NCBI GenBank assembly: GCA_963675935.2
Contig: OY780964.2
Span: forward strand, 868,001 to 932,000
Reading direction: 5' to 3'
DNA from: G963675935 sp963675935
Lineage (GTDB): Bacteria; Planctomycetota; Planctomycetia; Pirellulales; Thermoguttaceae
Length of the DNA: 64,000 nt
Below are positions 44,300-53,268 of the stretch, piece by piece. Numbering within the stretch: position 1 is the stretch's first letter; every line of letters begins with the position of its first letter. The position numbers and the translations under genes were made by a program. Under the pieces are notes generated by a model, which saw nothing but the letters and a program-made list of their open reading frames with translations, was not told the origin of the DNA and ran no database searches.

Positions 44300-45184
44300 C
44301 TAACCGTCCAGCAGTCCGAGCAGATATTGCCCATAACTGTTGTTGAAGCCCTTGGCGAGCGACGCGAGTTGCCCGGCGTCGATGAAGCCCTTGGCGAAGG
44401 CGATTTCCTCGAGACAAGCGATCTTCTGGCCTTGCCGCTCCTCGATGGTTTTGACGAAATCGCCCGCCTGGAGCAGCGAGGTTTCCGTGCCGGTGTCGAG
44501 CCAAGCGAAGCCGCGGCCGAGCATCTCGATGTAGAGTTGGCCACGTTGCATGTAGACGCGATTCACGTCGGTGATTTCCAACTCGCCGCGCGCCGAAGGT
44601 TTTAGAGTCGCGGCAATATCGACCACCTGGTTGTCGTAATAATACAGGCCCGTCACGGCGTAGTTCGATTTCGGCTGTTTGGGTTTCTCCTCGATCGACA
44701 CCGCGCGGCCGTCGGCGCCGAGTTCCACGACGCCGTAGCGTTCGGGGTCTTTCACGCGATAGGCGAAGTTCGTGGCGCCCGCCGCGCGCGAAACCACACT
44801 GTCCAAATGTGCTTGAAAACCTTGGCCGTAAAAAATGTTGTCGCCCAGGATCAAGGCCACGCGGTCGCCGCCGATGAACTCGCGCCCGATGGTGAACGCC
44901 TGGGCGAGCCCCTTCGGCTCGGGCTGAACGGCATAAGAAATCGAAAGGCCCAAGCGCGATCCGTCGTCGAAGAGTCGCTGATAGCCGCCGATGTCGTGCG
45001 GCGTCGAAATCAGCAAGATGTCTCGAATGCCCGAGAGCATCAGCACCGACAGCGGATAGTAAACCATTGGCTTGTCGTAGACGGGCAGCAACTGTTTGCT
45101 GACGGCCCTGGTGATCGGATGGAGTCTGGTGCCCGATCCACCGGCGAGAATGATTCCCTTGGAAAAGTAGTTTTCTTGGGGCAT
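44300..45184 (-). CDS. rfbA: Glucose-1-phosphate thymidylyltransferase
   Basis: The 294-residue enzyme makes dTDP-glucose for dTDP-rhamnose and other deoxysugars. Motifs are KGIILAGGSGTRLHPITRAV, SKQLLPVYDKPMVYYPLS, PEPKGLAQAFTIG, ILGDNIFYGQGF, and C-terminal LGRGFAWLDTGTETSLLQAG. Length and motifs match the family. The rfbB, rfbC and rfbD genes are not in the window. A short family E repeat lies near its stop. Confidence 0.97.
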   Translation of the reverse strand: MPQENYFSKGIILAGGSGTRLHPITRAVSKQLLPVYDKPMVYYPLSVLMLSGIRDILLISTPHDIGGYQRLFDDGSRLGLSISYAVQPEPKGLAQAFTIGREFIGGDRVALILGDNIFYGQGFQAHLDSVVSRAAGATNFAYRVKDPERYGVVELGADGRAVSIEEKPKQPKSNYAVTGLYYYDNQVVDIAATLKPSARGELEITDVNRVYMQRGQLYIEMLGRGFAWLDTGTETSLLQAGDFVKTIEERQGQKIACLEEIAFAKGFIDAGQLASLAKGFNNSYGQYLLGLLDG

Positions 45185-45212
45185 GATTATGAGCAGTGGA
45201 GAGTGTGGAGAG

Positions 45213-45257
45213 TGCGAAGCCGCAAGCGGCAGGGTTTGCGAAACCGCAAGCGGTTTT
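45213..45257. repeat. Two short palindromes, family E
   Basis: GCGAAGCCGCAAGCGGC and GCGAAACCGCAAGCGGTTTT in tandem, in the gap upstream of rfbA. The second ends at the stop of the next gene. Confidence 0.7.
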
Positions 45258-45883
45258 TAGTTCCAGCGCACCCGCAAACAGCCGAGCCACTCGTGTTCCG
45301 TGTTGACGATCGTCTGCCCGAGACTGTTCGGCGCGGCGGCGTGAAGGACCAGCCCGACCATTACCGGCTGACCCTGAAACTTGAACACGCCCGCGACGGA
45401 CGCCCACGGCGTGCCGCGTCCCGCGTCGCCGGGCAGGCGGACGTTGTTGAAAAACAGATGGGCGAACCCACGCACGCTGACCTGATTGGACCACCGCCGC
45501 ACCAGCGGCCGATGCGAGTCCAGCAGCTTGTCCAACCCAGGCACGATCGCCTCGACCAGCGGCGGAAGTTGATCGATCGGCGGCAGATCGCGCATCCGAC
45601 CGGCCGGGGCCAACACCACGGCCGCCAATCGAACCGGCAGATTATAGAACTCCAACGTCGGCGGACCGGGCGGAGGGCCGTCGTCGCCCAGCGCGGCGAT
45701 GTCGATTTTCGAGTCGGGTGTCGGCGCAAGCGATTCACGCCGCCGTCGGCGCAACAGCCGCCACGCGATCCACAACATGATAATCGCGATGGCAGCCGGC
45801 AAGACGTATCGGAAGACGCCGCCCCCGAGAGAATCGAGCAGTTTCGTTATTTTGAATTCAAATATGTCGATTTGCATGGCCAT
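45257..45883 (-). CDS. Hypothetical membrane-anchored protein
   Basis: The 208-residue product has one membrane helix (YVLPAAIAIIMLWIAWRLL, about residues 24-44), a basic cluster RRRRRES and then a soluble domain with PTLEFYNLPVRLAAVVLAPA and VSVRGFAHLFFNNVRLPGDA. No family recognised. ATG 45883 is chosen, with 45877 as an alternative. It follows the large secreted protein encoded at 46115 on the same strand. Confidence 0.65.
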   Translation of the reverse strand: MAMQIDIFEFKITKLLDSLGGGVFRYVLPAAIAIIMLWIAWRLLRRRRRESLAPTPDSKIDIAALGDDGPPPGPPTLEFYNLPVRLAAVVLAPAGRMRDLPPIDQLPPLVEAIVPGLDKLLDSHRPLVRRWSNQVSVRGFAHLFFNNVRLPGDAGRGTPWASVAGVFKFQGQPVMVGLVLHAAAPNSLGQTIVNTEHEWLGCLRVRWN

Positions 45884-45964
45884 CGACCGTTGAAAATGGG
45901 TGTCGGCTTCGCTGGTGATGAAAAACACATTCCGCGGGCCGTTGGCCCCCGGCTATTGTCCTCT

Positions 45965-46088
45965 GTAACCGTTCACGGGACGCCTGTCATTCTGAGCGTA
46001 GCGAAGAATCTCTCGTGGGATCACGGTCCAACCGAGATTCTTCGCTACGCTCAGAATGACGGTGCTTTCCCGGCCCGTGAACGGTTAC
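45965..46088. repeat. Nested palindrome: family G inside GTAACCGTTCACGGG arms
   Basis: Outer arms GTAACCGTTCACGGG (45965) and CCCGTGAACGGTTAC (46088 end) enclose GTCATTCTGAGCGTAGCGAA to TTCGCTACGCTCAGAATGAC. The inner arms differ from the 25874 copy by a compensatory change. Confidence 0.9.
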
Positions 46089-46114
46089 TTGTCCTCTTCT
46101 CTCTCCTCTCTCCC

Positions 46115-48811
46115 CTATTGTCCTCCGCTTTCGACCACCTGAATCGCCACGTCGTCGAGCCACGCTTGGCCCAGGCCGGACATCGCGAACGTGACGCACA
46201 TCGGCCCCGATTGCGGCGCGACGCGATACAGGGCGAATTGCCGCCAACCTTTCGTCTTGCCGATGCGGTCGGCCAGACATTCGCCCGAGAGCGAATCGAC
46301 CACCAGCAGGCCGTCGGTGCTGGCCGTGATGTCGGTGACGACGCGAACCCAGCCGTGGATGCAAACCAACTGGCCCGCTTCGACCTGCACCGCGGGACTG
46401 CTGAACAGGATGGGCGGATTCTCGATGGCGGCGGGCGGCTTTTTCGGCTCGGTCGGAGTGACCGTCATGCGAACGCCAAGTCGCCCGCCGTGAGCGGCTT
46501 GCGGAACGAGATCGACCGCGGTTTGCACGGTCGGGGCCGGATGCAAAATGTGTTGCCAGCCGGCCCGCATCATCGTGCCCATATCCTCGAAGTCGCCGCC
46601 GTCGATCCGGTTCGGGCCGAAGCGTCCGTGGGCCAACCGATCGACCAGCCGCCAATGGCAAGGCAGCGTCTCGAAGCTCATGGCGCCGGGACATGCGGCG
46701 GGCGTGACAATTCCCTTGACCGCGGCGTCCCAATAGGCCCTTTCGATCAGGCGCAGCGAACGGCCGGCGCGTTGGGCGCTCAACGCAGCGCCCGGCGCAT
46801 CGCCCGCGGCCAACTGACTGTCGCACGTTTGCAGGTTCTTTCGCGCCGCGTCGAACCACGACGCCTGTTGCGCTACTTTGGTGCGCGGCGCGAGTTGACC
46901 GGCCAATGTTTGGACGGAATGGAGCTTCATCACGGCCAGTTGCCGTTGAAGTTCGGCCGCGCGAGGTCCGATCTGCGCCGCGCGACGGTGAACGGCGTCA
47001 ACGATCACCGGGTCTTGGGCCAAAAGTATCTGCGTGGTCAGGCCGAACTCATCGAGCGTCACCCGCATTCCGCCGGCCACGCGCTGATGTTTCAGCGGAC
47101 GCACACCGTTGGGCGTAAGCTCGAAGGCGCTGGTGGCCTCGGGTACGCCGGGCGCTACAAGCGACAGGGTGTTGGCCGCCGATTGCGAAGGCACGTACTG
47201 CGCGCCGGGCGAAAACCACAGCGGCAAAAGCAATTTCGCCCGGTCGGCGCACAACACGGCCCCGCTGACTTCCGGGTCGGTTGCCTCGGCCGTGGCGATG
47301 AAACTGCCCGCCGCAGCCCACGGCTCGATCAGTTCCAGTTCGAGGTTGAGCAATTCGAGCGACATCGCCCGCTGTTGCGTGCCGGGATCGGAGGCGTCCA
47401 ACGGCGAATCGGACGTGAACACCAGCCCCCGACTGCCCGACACAATGGCCGTGTAGGCCAAAAGCCGAATCTGTTCAGGCGAGACGGCCGTCGGCGGCGC
47501 ATAGCCCGGCTCCAACGCCATGAGTTGCCGGCGAAGCGATTCGTTGGGCTGCGTCTGCACGGTGGTCCAAAGGGGCGTGCCCAGACTGGCCAACCGAGGC
47601 TGCTGACGCACCCACGTGGAATAGTCGGCCATTTCAAGCGAGGTGCCCAAGGGACGCCGGTCGATCAGCAGCAAATTCGCCGATCGGCTGAATCCTCGCA
47701 GATCGGTCCGTGGCCGACAAATCAGGGGCCGGTTGCCGCGATGGTCGGCCTCGCGAACTTGCTCGGCCCAACGCTGCGTTGCCTCGAGATCGGCCGCGGT
47801 CAAGTCGTCGCCCAAATCCCAAGCCAGCACGCTGTCGTATTGCGGACCGATGTCGGCCATTCCCGTTGGCCCCGGACGCGGCGGCGGACATATCAACCAA
47901 AGCCCCAAGCGATCTGCCTCCTCGAACAGTTCGGCGGCGGGCAAACGGTCCAGCCAAACGGCGTTGAATCCGATCCGCTTCAACACGTCGAGCGGTTCGC
48001 CGCGATGCTGAATGACTCGCGGGAGCATTGGGCGATCATCAACCAACAGCTCCGAACGATCCAGCCTTACAACATGACGCGGCGGCGCGGCCGGCGGCGG
48101 CTGAACCGAAACCGGTGGCAGCCGAACCGGCGTCAGCCCCGCCTGGATGACCGAGGATGCCGAATCCGGCGATTCTTGCGTGGAAAGAAGCTGGACGGTT
48201 TGCCCGGCTTGTTGAGCCGCATGCCCCGCCACTTCGAGGTCGTCGATCCACAGGTTCATCGCGCCCTGCCCGCCATAAACATTCAACAGCACGGCATCGA
48301 CGTAGGCCTCGCGGTCGTCCACCCGAGAGCCGTACTGCATTCGCAAAATCCGAACCTGCCTGGTCAGCAAAAGAGGGATTCCGCGAAGCTGCAATTGCTG
48401 CCAGCGTCCGCTATCGGTGTAGGTTGGGCCGCTGATGACGGTCGTCAGCGGGCGGCCCGTCTTCGGATCGGCCGTTCGCGGCAATGCGATGCGAATGGCG
48501 AACTGGAGGCCCGGCCGATCCGACTTCACCCACACGCTGGGTGACAATTCCTCGATGATCGCCGGCCGGCCGACGTCGTGGGCAAGAAAGACGTGCGAGC
48601 CGGGCTCGGCCTCGAGTTGCAACCACTCGCAGCCGCGGTCGGCGTGGGCTTCGCCTTGAATGCGTTGGTGCTGGAGGATTCGATAGCGGCCGTCGCCGCC
48701 GGCGTCGCTCCAGGACGGCTGTGCCGTCTCAAAACTTTCGTGCCACGCCTGCGCATAGCCCACCCCGGCGTAGGCAAGAACGGCCAGCAGCAAGGTTGCG
48801 CGAAGGGACAT
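46115..48811 (-). CDS. Large secreted protein of unknown function, glycosidase-like
   Basis: The 898-residue protein has a signal peptide (LLLAVLAYAGVGYAQA). An N-terminal CBM-like beta domain follows (WHESFETAQPSWSDAGGDGR, YDS..AWDL pattern later). The central part reads as a TIM-barrel: LLVDDRPMLPRVIQHRGEPL, DVLKRIGFNAVWLDRLPAAE and VLAWDLGDDLTAADLEATQR. A C-terminal carbohydrate-binding-like domain comes last (VEAGQLVCIHGWVRVVTDIT). I do not recognise a named family. A cell-surface or periplasmic polysaccharide-related role is inference. ATG 48811 excludes a leader translated from a family E repeat. Confidence 0.75.
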   Translation of the reverse strand: MSLRATLLLAVLAYAGVGYAQAWHESFETAQPSWSDAGGDGRYRILQHQRIQGEAHADRGCEWLQLEAEPGSHVFLAHDVGRPAIIEELSPSVWVKSDRPGLQFAIRIALPRTADPKTGRPLTTVISGPTYTDSGRWQQLQLRGIPLLLTRQVRILRMQYGSRVDDREAYVDAVLLNVYGGQGAMNLWIDDLEVAGHAAQQAGQTVQLLSTQESPDSASSVIQAGLTPVRLPPVSVQPPPAAPPRHVVRLDRSELLVDDRPMLPRVIQHRGEPLDVLKRIGFNAVWLDRLPAAELFEEADRLGLWLICPPPRPGPTGMADIGPQYDSVLAWDLGDDLTAADLEATQRWAEQVREADHRGNRPLICRPRTDLRGFSRSANLLLIDRRPLGTSLEMADYSTWVRQQPRLASLGTPLWTTVQTQPNESLRRQLMALEPGYAPPTAVSPEQIRLLAYTAIVSGSRGLVFTSDSPLDASDPGTQQRAMSLELLNLELELIEPWAAAGSFIATAEATDPEVSGAVLCADRAKLLLPLWFSPGAQYVPSQSAANTLSLVAPGVPEATSAFELTPNGVRPLKHQRVAGGMRVTLDEFGLTTQILLAQDPVIVDAVHRRAAQIGPRAAELQRQLAVMKLHSVQTLAGQLAPRTKVAQQASWFDAARKNLQTCDSQLAAGDAPGAALSAQRAGRSLRLIERAYWDAAVKGIVTPAACPGAMSFETLPCHWRLVDRLAHGRFGPNRIDGGDFEDMGTMMRAGWQHILHPAPTVQTAVDLVPQAAHGGRLGVRMTVTPTEPKKPPAAIENPPILFSSPAVQVEAGQLVCIHGWVRVVTDITASTDGLLVVDSLSGECLADRIGKTKGWRQFALYRVAPQSGPMCVTFAMSGLGQAWLDDVAIQVVESGGQ

Positions 48812-49113
48812 GGGATTCAATAATAACCGCTTGCGGTTTTGCATTGGCAACCGAAAACTCCTCGCGTTGCCAAATCGCCACGAGGCCGGCGAGACGCCAC
48901 CTCGACGTAACTGGTGCTTGTATCAGGATTTGCGGAAAACACCAAGATCAAACGTGGCGTTTTTTCACAAGGCGGCCACGGAAGGAATCGCGCGAAATCG
49001 CCGCAACATGTTACCAGAACACATCTTGCGACGATTATTCTCGAAATCCACGCCGTTCGGCACACCGCGTGCTTTTCTTCTCCGGCATCATCAGCCCTGA
49101 AGGAGAAACCACC
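48812..49113. other. Divergent gap between the 46115 gene and the small protein at 49114
   Basis: It holds a family E palindrome (48824-48846, AATAACCGCTTGCGGTTTTG) and AAGGAGA before ATG 49114. No ORF is supported, and I see no strong promoter on either strand. Confidence 0.45.
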
Positions 49114-49395
49114 ATGAGCGAACCGGCCAACACACTGCCCAACACCAACGAAATCCCCCGCGAACTGCTCGACTTAGCGGACGCCATTGCCGCCCTGCCC
49201 GTCGAACACCGTCAATCGGTTGAGCCGTTCCTCAATCGGGTGGTTGATAGCAACCGCCGTCGCCGCCGCATTCTGTCACTGGTTCAGGATGCCCTGAGCC
49301 AACTGCGGCTCGACATGAAATATCTCGCGTTCGATCTCGAGGCGACTCGGCGAGAACGTGACGAATTTCGCAAGAAGCTGGAAGGGGCTTCCTAA
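49114..49395 (+). CDS. Small hypothetical protein with coiled-coil C-terminus
   Basis: The 93-residue protein contains IPRELLDLADAIAALPVEHR, a basic stretch NRRRRRILSLVQDAL and a heptad-like end LRLDMKYLAFDLEATRRERD. AAGGAGA lies 9 bases before the ATG. No family recognised. The basic patch could contact nucleic acid (inference). A hairpin follows 31 bases after the stop. Confidence 0.7.
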   Translation: MSEPANTLPNTNEIPRELLDLADAIAALPVEHRQSVEPFLNRVVDSNRRRRRILSLVQDALSQLRLDMKYLAFDLEATRRERDEFRKKLEGAS

Positions 49396-49425
49396 TCTAC
49401 TCTTGTTTATGCCTTGCACGGTAAC

Positions 49426-49465
49426 AAACGAGACATTTTTCCCGATTGAGAAAAATGTCTCGTTT
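49426..49465. terminator. Hairpin after the small ORF, possible terminator
   Basis: AAACGAGACATTTTT and AAAAATGTCTCGTTT are perfect 15-base complements around a 10-base loop. There is no T-run beyond the stem, so a bidirectional terminator is only possible, not certain. Confidence 0.5.
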
Positions 49466-49478
49466 CAAACCGCATGAA

Positions 49479-49556
49479 GTTTAGCCGGTGAACTTGTTCG
49501 CCTGTGTTTTTGGCCATTTCAGCCAATAACGCGGCGAACACGTTCGCCGGCTAAAC
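49479..49556. repeat. Palindromic element, family B
   Basis: GTTTAGCCGGTGAACTTGTT at the left and AACACGTTCGCCGGCTAAAC at the right, with a few mismatches; intergenic, upstream of the kinase gene. Confidence 0.9.
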
Positions 49557-49688
49557 AGAGATACCGACAAAAGCTGGAACGACAAACTCGTTCGGGGGGG
49601 GTTGCGAAGCGTTTGTCGCTCCAATACGATGGAATAAGCTCGGGCATCATACTGTATTTGATCATTTTCGTGTGGGAACGGGATCGGC

Positions 49689-51161
49689 ATGGGATATCAG
49701 ACGGCCGAGCAAGTCGCCGAGCGCGCGTTTGACCTTGGATTGTTGGACGAACGACAATTGCGAGAGGTGTGGGGCTCGTTCGGTAGCCACAACGTCCCTG
49801 TCGAGGATTTCGTACAAACTCTGGTCCGCCGGGAGTTCATGACGAACTACCAGGTGGAACGGCTCGTCAAGGGCGATCGGACCGGCTTCTTTTTCGGCGA
49901 CTACAGGGTACTCTATCTGGTGGGAACCGGAACATTCGCGCGGGTGTATCGCGCCGTTCATCGAACCACCGGCCAAATCGTCGCCCTGAAGGTGCTTCGC
50001 AACCGTTATAGTGAAAACCGCGTTCAGGCCAGCCTGTTCGTCCGCGAAGGCCGCGTCGGCTGCGCGTTGCGACATCCCAACATTGTTCCCATCTACGAGG
50101 TCGTCTCCGAGAAGAAAACCCACTTCCTCGTCATGGAATTCGTCGAGGGGCGCAACCTGCGGGAGTTCGTCCGCATTCGCAAGAAGCTCGCCCCCCTGGA
50201 AGCCACCCAAATGGTCGCCGGCATCGCCGACGGCCTGCGCTATGCCTTCGAGAACGGGCGGCTCACCCACCGCGATCTGAAGATGAGCAACATTCTGGTC
50301 TCGAGCCGAGGGGTGGCGAAGCTCGTCGATTTCGGTCTGGCCTCGATGGACGACACGCTGACCGACGACGCCCTGGCCGATTTGCCCAACACGCGAACGG
50401 TCGATTACGCGGGCCTCGAGCGCGCCACGGGCGTGCGGAAAGACGACGTCCGCAGCGACATCTATTTCCTCGGCTGCATCTACTACAACATGCTCACCGG
50501 ACAGCCGCCGCTGGCCGAAACCCGCGACCGTCTGCAACGCCTCAGCAAACAGCGGTTCCAAGACGTGGTCCCCATCCAAAAACTCGATCCATCGCTGCCG
50601 GCATGCGTGACGATCGTGGTCAACAAGGCGCTGATGTTCGACGCCGAGCGGCGTTACCAATCGCCTGGAAACATGCTGGCCGATCTGCGCATCGCCGCGC
50701 GGCGTCTGACCGAAGGCCAGACGGAGACCGGCGACGCCGCCGAGGACGAGGAGAACCGGCGTTCCAATCCCGTCGTCGTCGATACAGGGCGGTCGGTGAT
50801 GGTCGTCGAGTCGGACGGGCAGATGCAGGACATCTTCCGCAAGGGCTTCAAGCAGGCCGGCTATCGCGTGTTGGTGACGGCCGATCCGGCGCGGGCCGCC
50901 GGCCGGTTCCGGCAGGACGCCGGCGTGGCCGATTGCGTGGTGTTCAACGCGCAGAAGATCGGGCCGGCCGCGCTGCAAATGTTCAACGAGTTGGGCGAGG
51001 ACAAGCGAACGCAAGCCGTGCCCGCCATTCTACTTCTCGATGACACGCAACAGCAGTGGAAATCGCAGGCCCGCACGGCGCCGCACCGCATCGTGCTGGC
51101 GATGCCGCTGACGATGCGGCAGCTTCGCGCCGGCGTCGAGCAACTGCTGGCGAAACCCTAG
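49689..51161 (+). CDS. Serine/threonine protein kinase fused to a receiver-like domain
   Basis: The 490-residue soluble protein has a planctomycete-type N-terminal helical region (residues 1-65, LVRREFMTNYQVERLVKGDR). The kinase has its glycine loop at 79-85 (GTGTFARVY), Lys101 in VALKVL, Glu120, HRDLKMSN (Asp196) and DFGLA (Asp214). Residues 369-490 fold like a receiver (SVMVVESDGQMQDIFRKGFK, YRVLVTADPARAAGRF), but the phospho-acceptor position is Asn420 in VVFNAQKIG and the acidic pair is ESD. The kinase looks active. The receiver should not accept phosphate and may serve as a binding or sensing module. Confidence 0.92.
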   Translation: MGYQTAEQVAERAFDLGLLDERQLREVWGSFGSHNVPVEDFVQTLVRREFMTNYQVERLVKGDRTGFFFGDYRVLYLVGTGTFARVYRAVHRTTGQIVALKVLRNRYSENRVQASLFVREGRVGCALRHPNIVPIYEVVSEKKTHFLVMEFVEGRNLREFVRIRKKLAPLEATQMVAGIADGLRYAFENGRLTHRDLKMSNILVSSRGVAKLVDFGLASMDDTLTDDALADLPNTRTVDYAGLERATGVRKDDVRSDIYFLGCIYYNMLTGQPPLAETRDRLQRLSKQRFQDVVPIQKLDPSLPACVTIVVNKALMFDAERRYQSPGNMLADLRIAARRLTEGQTETGDAAEDEENRRSNPVVVDTGRSVMVVESDGQMQDIFRKGFKQAGYRVLVTADPARAAGRFRQDAGVADCVVFNAQKIGPAALQMFNELGEDKRTQAVPAILLLDDTQQQWKSQARTAPHRIVLAMPLTMRQLRAGVEQLLAKP

Positions 51162-51344
51162 CGTAGTGATTCACAATTGTGGAAACTTATGAGCCGGACG
51201 ACTGTTTTTGCCCCGTAGTTTACTGCTGGGACGCTACTACAGTCAGTCTACCGGCAAATTGAGATCGAGATGAACATTTTTGTCGTTGAAGCGTCATGCT
51301 TGTACCAAACTTGCGTAAAATCTACGAGCAATTGATGGGACAGA

Positions 51345-51370
51345 AGTGATGCTGAAGCATAATCTACGGT
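51345..51370. repeat. Single family C arm at the 3' end of the sigma-54 activator gene
   Basis: GATGCTGAAGCATAATCTAC contains, on the minus strand, the TAG stop of the activator gene. No partner arm is near. Confidence 0.7.
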
Positions 51371-52995
51371 GTGTCGCGGAAGCGTGCCCAGTCGATGCCG
51401 AGCTTCCGCATCTTCGCCCGAAGCGTGTGCGGATTGATTCGCAACATCGCGGCGGCGCCCTGGCGGCCCTCGATGCGTCCATGCGCGGCAGTCAGGGCCG
51501 TCTCGATATGGCGGCATAGGACTACTTCAAGCGGGGCAATCGGCCCGGTGGAAGCGTTGGAAGAAACGGGCGGCGTCGCAACGGCAGTCGCCCGGCCCTC
51601 CGTTGTGACGGCGGTTGAATCGCCGCTCCAGGGCGAGGCGATTTGCGATGTTCCCGATCCCGCGCCCAAAGCCGTGGCCACGTCGAGCCGTTTCCCATCG
51701 CCGAGAATGGCGGCTCGATCGATCACGGCGGCAAGCTCACGGACGTTGCCCGGCCAATTGTAGGCGGCCAAAAGCGCGAGGTCTTCCGGCGTTGGGGCAA
51801 CCGGTGTCAGCCCGAACCGCGTGGCGGCGCGCTCGGCGAAATGGGCGGCCATCTTGGCGATGTCCTCACGCCGCTCGCGCAACGGCGGCAGCACGATTGG
51901 GAACACCGCGATGCGATACCACAAATCCTCGCGGAAAAGGCCCTCGGCCACCATGCCCGCCAAATCGCGGTGCGTGGCGGCGACGATCCGCACATCGACG
52001 TTGATCGGTTTCTCGGCGCCGACGCGCTCCATCCAGCCGTCTTGCAGGATTCGCAACATGCGCACCTGGGCGGCGGGCGGAAGTTCGCCGATTTCGTCGA
52101 GAAACAGGGTGCCGCCGTCGGCCCGCTCGAACCAACCGCGCCGGGCCTCGACCGCGCCGGTGAACGCGCCGCGCTCGTGGCCGAACAGTTGCGAATCGAT
52201 CAGTTCCGGGGGAATCGCCCCGCAATTCACGCGGTCGAACGGCCCGTTGCGACGCGAGGAACGATTGTGGATCGACCGGGCGATGAGTTCTTTCCCGGTG
52301 CCGGTCTCGCCGAAAATCAGCACGGGCGCGTCGCTGGGCGCGACCAACTCGACCCGCTCCATCACGGCGTGAAGCCCGGCGTCGGCGCCGACAATCGCGG
52401 TTTCGCCAAGGTTCTTGCGGCCCAGTCGGGTTAAGAGCGAGCGTTTGTCGGCCTCGGCGGCCTCGCGCAACGCGGCCACTTCCCGCAGCCGGCGGTCGTT
52501 GCCCAGGGCCACGGAAAACGGCTCCAAGAGCAATTGGGCGAGATCGACGTGGCCGGCGTCGAACGTGCGACCCTGCGGGGCCAACAACATCAACAGGCCG
52601 CGATCTCCCGTCGCATCGCCCAGCGGCCCGACCAACACGTCGCCCTGGCGTCTGGCCCAAACGAGCGTGGCAAGTTCGTCGATGGTCGATTGGCGGCCGA
52701 GTCGATGCGCAACCTTCCCGCGGCGACACCACGCCAGCAGCGACTCGATTTCGGCCGGCGAGCACTCAGTTCGGGCGTCGTCGCGATGGCTGTCGTCGCG
52801 ATGGTTGGGTTCGGAAAAACCCACGGCGATGGTTTCCAAGCCGGAGCGCGTGGAGTCGATCCGGCGCACGAGTACCTGCTCGACCGGGATATGCCGGACC
52901 AGCATGGCGGCGATCGTGGCGGTCGATCGGCCAATCTCGATGTGCCGGCAGGCTTCCTGCCAGACGTTCAGAAGTACTTGTTGGAACTGCTCCAT
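51364..52995 (-). CDS. Sigma-54-dependent enhancer-binding transcriptional activator
   Basis: The product, about 543 residues, has an N-terminal GAF-like sensor (ILVGPLG-like VLVGPLGDATGDRGLLMLL), the AAA+ domain with Walker A FGETGTGKELIARSIH (about 229-236), the sigma-54 contact loop GAFTGA (276-281), Walker B GGTLFLDEIGEL and the R-finger region LFREDLWYRIAVFP. A Fis-type HTH lies at the C-terminus (EGRQGAAAMLRINPHTLRAK). ATG 52995 is chosen; GTG 53028 is an alternative. It is divergent from the sulfate transporter, whose upstream region has a -24/-12 promoter, so it probably activates sbp-cysTW-cysA. Confidence 0.93.
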   Translation of the reverse strand: MEQFQQVLLNVWQEACRHIEIGRSTATIAAMLVRHIPVEQVLVRRIDSTRSGLETIAVGFSEPNHRDDSHRDDARTECSPAEIESLLAWCRRGKVAHRLGRQSTIDELATLVWARRQGDVLVGPLGDATGDRGLLMLLAPQGRTFDAGHVDLAQLLLEPFSVALGNDRRLREVAALREAAEADKRSLLTRLGRKNLGETAIVGADAGLHAVMERVELVAPSDAPVLIFGETGTGKELIARSIHNRSSRRNGPFDRVNCGAIPPELIDSQLFGHERGAFTGAVEARRGWFERADGGTLFLDEIGELPPAAQVRMLRILQDGWMERVGAEKPINVDVRIVAATHRDLAGMVAEGLFREDLWYRIAVFPIVLPPLRERREDIAKMAAHFAERAATRFGLTPVAPTPEDLALLAAYNWPGNVRELAAVIDRAAILGDGKRLDVATALGAGSGTSQIASPWSGDSTAVTTEGRATAVATPPVSSNASTGPIAPLEVVLCRHIETALTAAHGRIEGRQGAAAMLRINPHTLRAKMRKLGIDWARFRDTP

Positions 52996-53049
52996 TGCTG
53001 GGCGAGGGACTCCGATTTGCAAACTCACTCGATGACGCCGTTACATAAC

Positions 53050-53121
53050 ACGGATATGCCGTTGTATATCACGGCTTCAATCTACCGTATATCACGGCCT
53101 TAGGCAATGCATATTGCCTAA
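53050..53121. promoter_or_regulatory. Candidate upstream activator sites (dyads) for the sigma-54 activator
   Basis: Related dyads ACGGATATGCCGT (53050-53062), GCCGTTGTATATCACGGC (53058-53075) and CCGTATATCACGG (53085-53097) share a CCGT/ACGG frame around ATAT. A different dyad, TTAGGCAAT-N4-ATTGCCTAA, follows (53100-53121). They lie about 50-120 bases upstream of the -24/-12 promoter, a normal enhancer distance. Confidence 0.5.
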
Positions 53122-53168
53122 TGTACCCAAAGGTCGCGTTATTTGCCGTTTTTCTCGTCTTCCGTGAC

Positions 53169-53186
53169 GCGGCACGGGACTTGCCA
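53169..53186 (+). promoter_or_regulatory. Sigma-54 (-24/-12) promoter upstream of sbp
   Basis: GCGGCACGGGACTTGCCA contains GGCACG-N4-TTGC: -24 GG at 53171-53172 and -12 GC at 53183-53184, with exactly ten bases between. It is oriented toward sbp, 83 bases before its ATG. Confidence 0.7.
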
Positions 53187-53268
53187 TAGCACTATGACGG
53201 CTTTCGATGCATAATTCGTGCCATCGAGCAAGCCGATACCAATAACAATACTTTTTAGGGGTGTCGTA

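Noticed and set aside
44807..48544. Very long plus-strand open frame (1245 codons) opposite rfbA, the 45257 gene and the 46115 gene
   Set aside because: It lies antisense to genes with clear domains or signal peptides, is rich in Arg/Gln/His as expected for the complement of GC-rich codons and shows no family motif.
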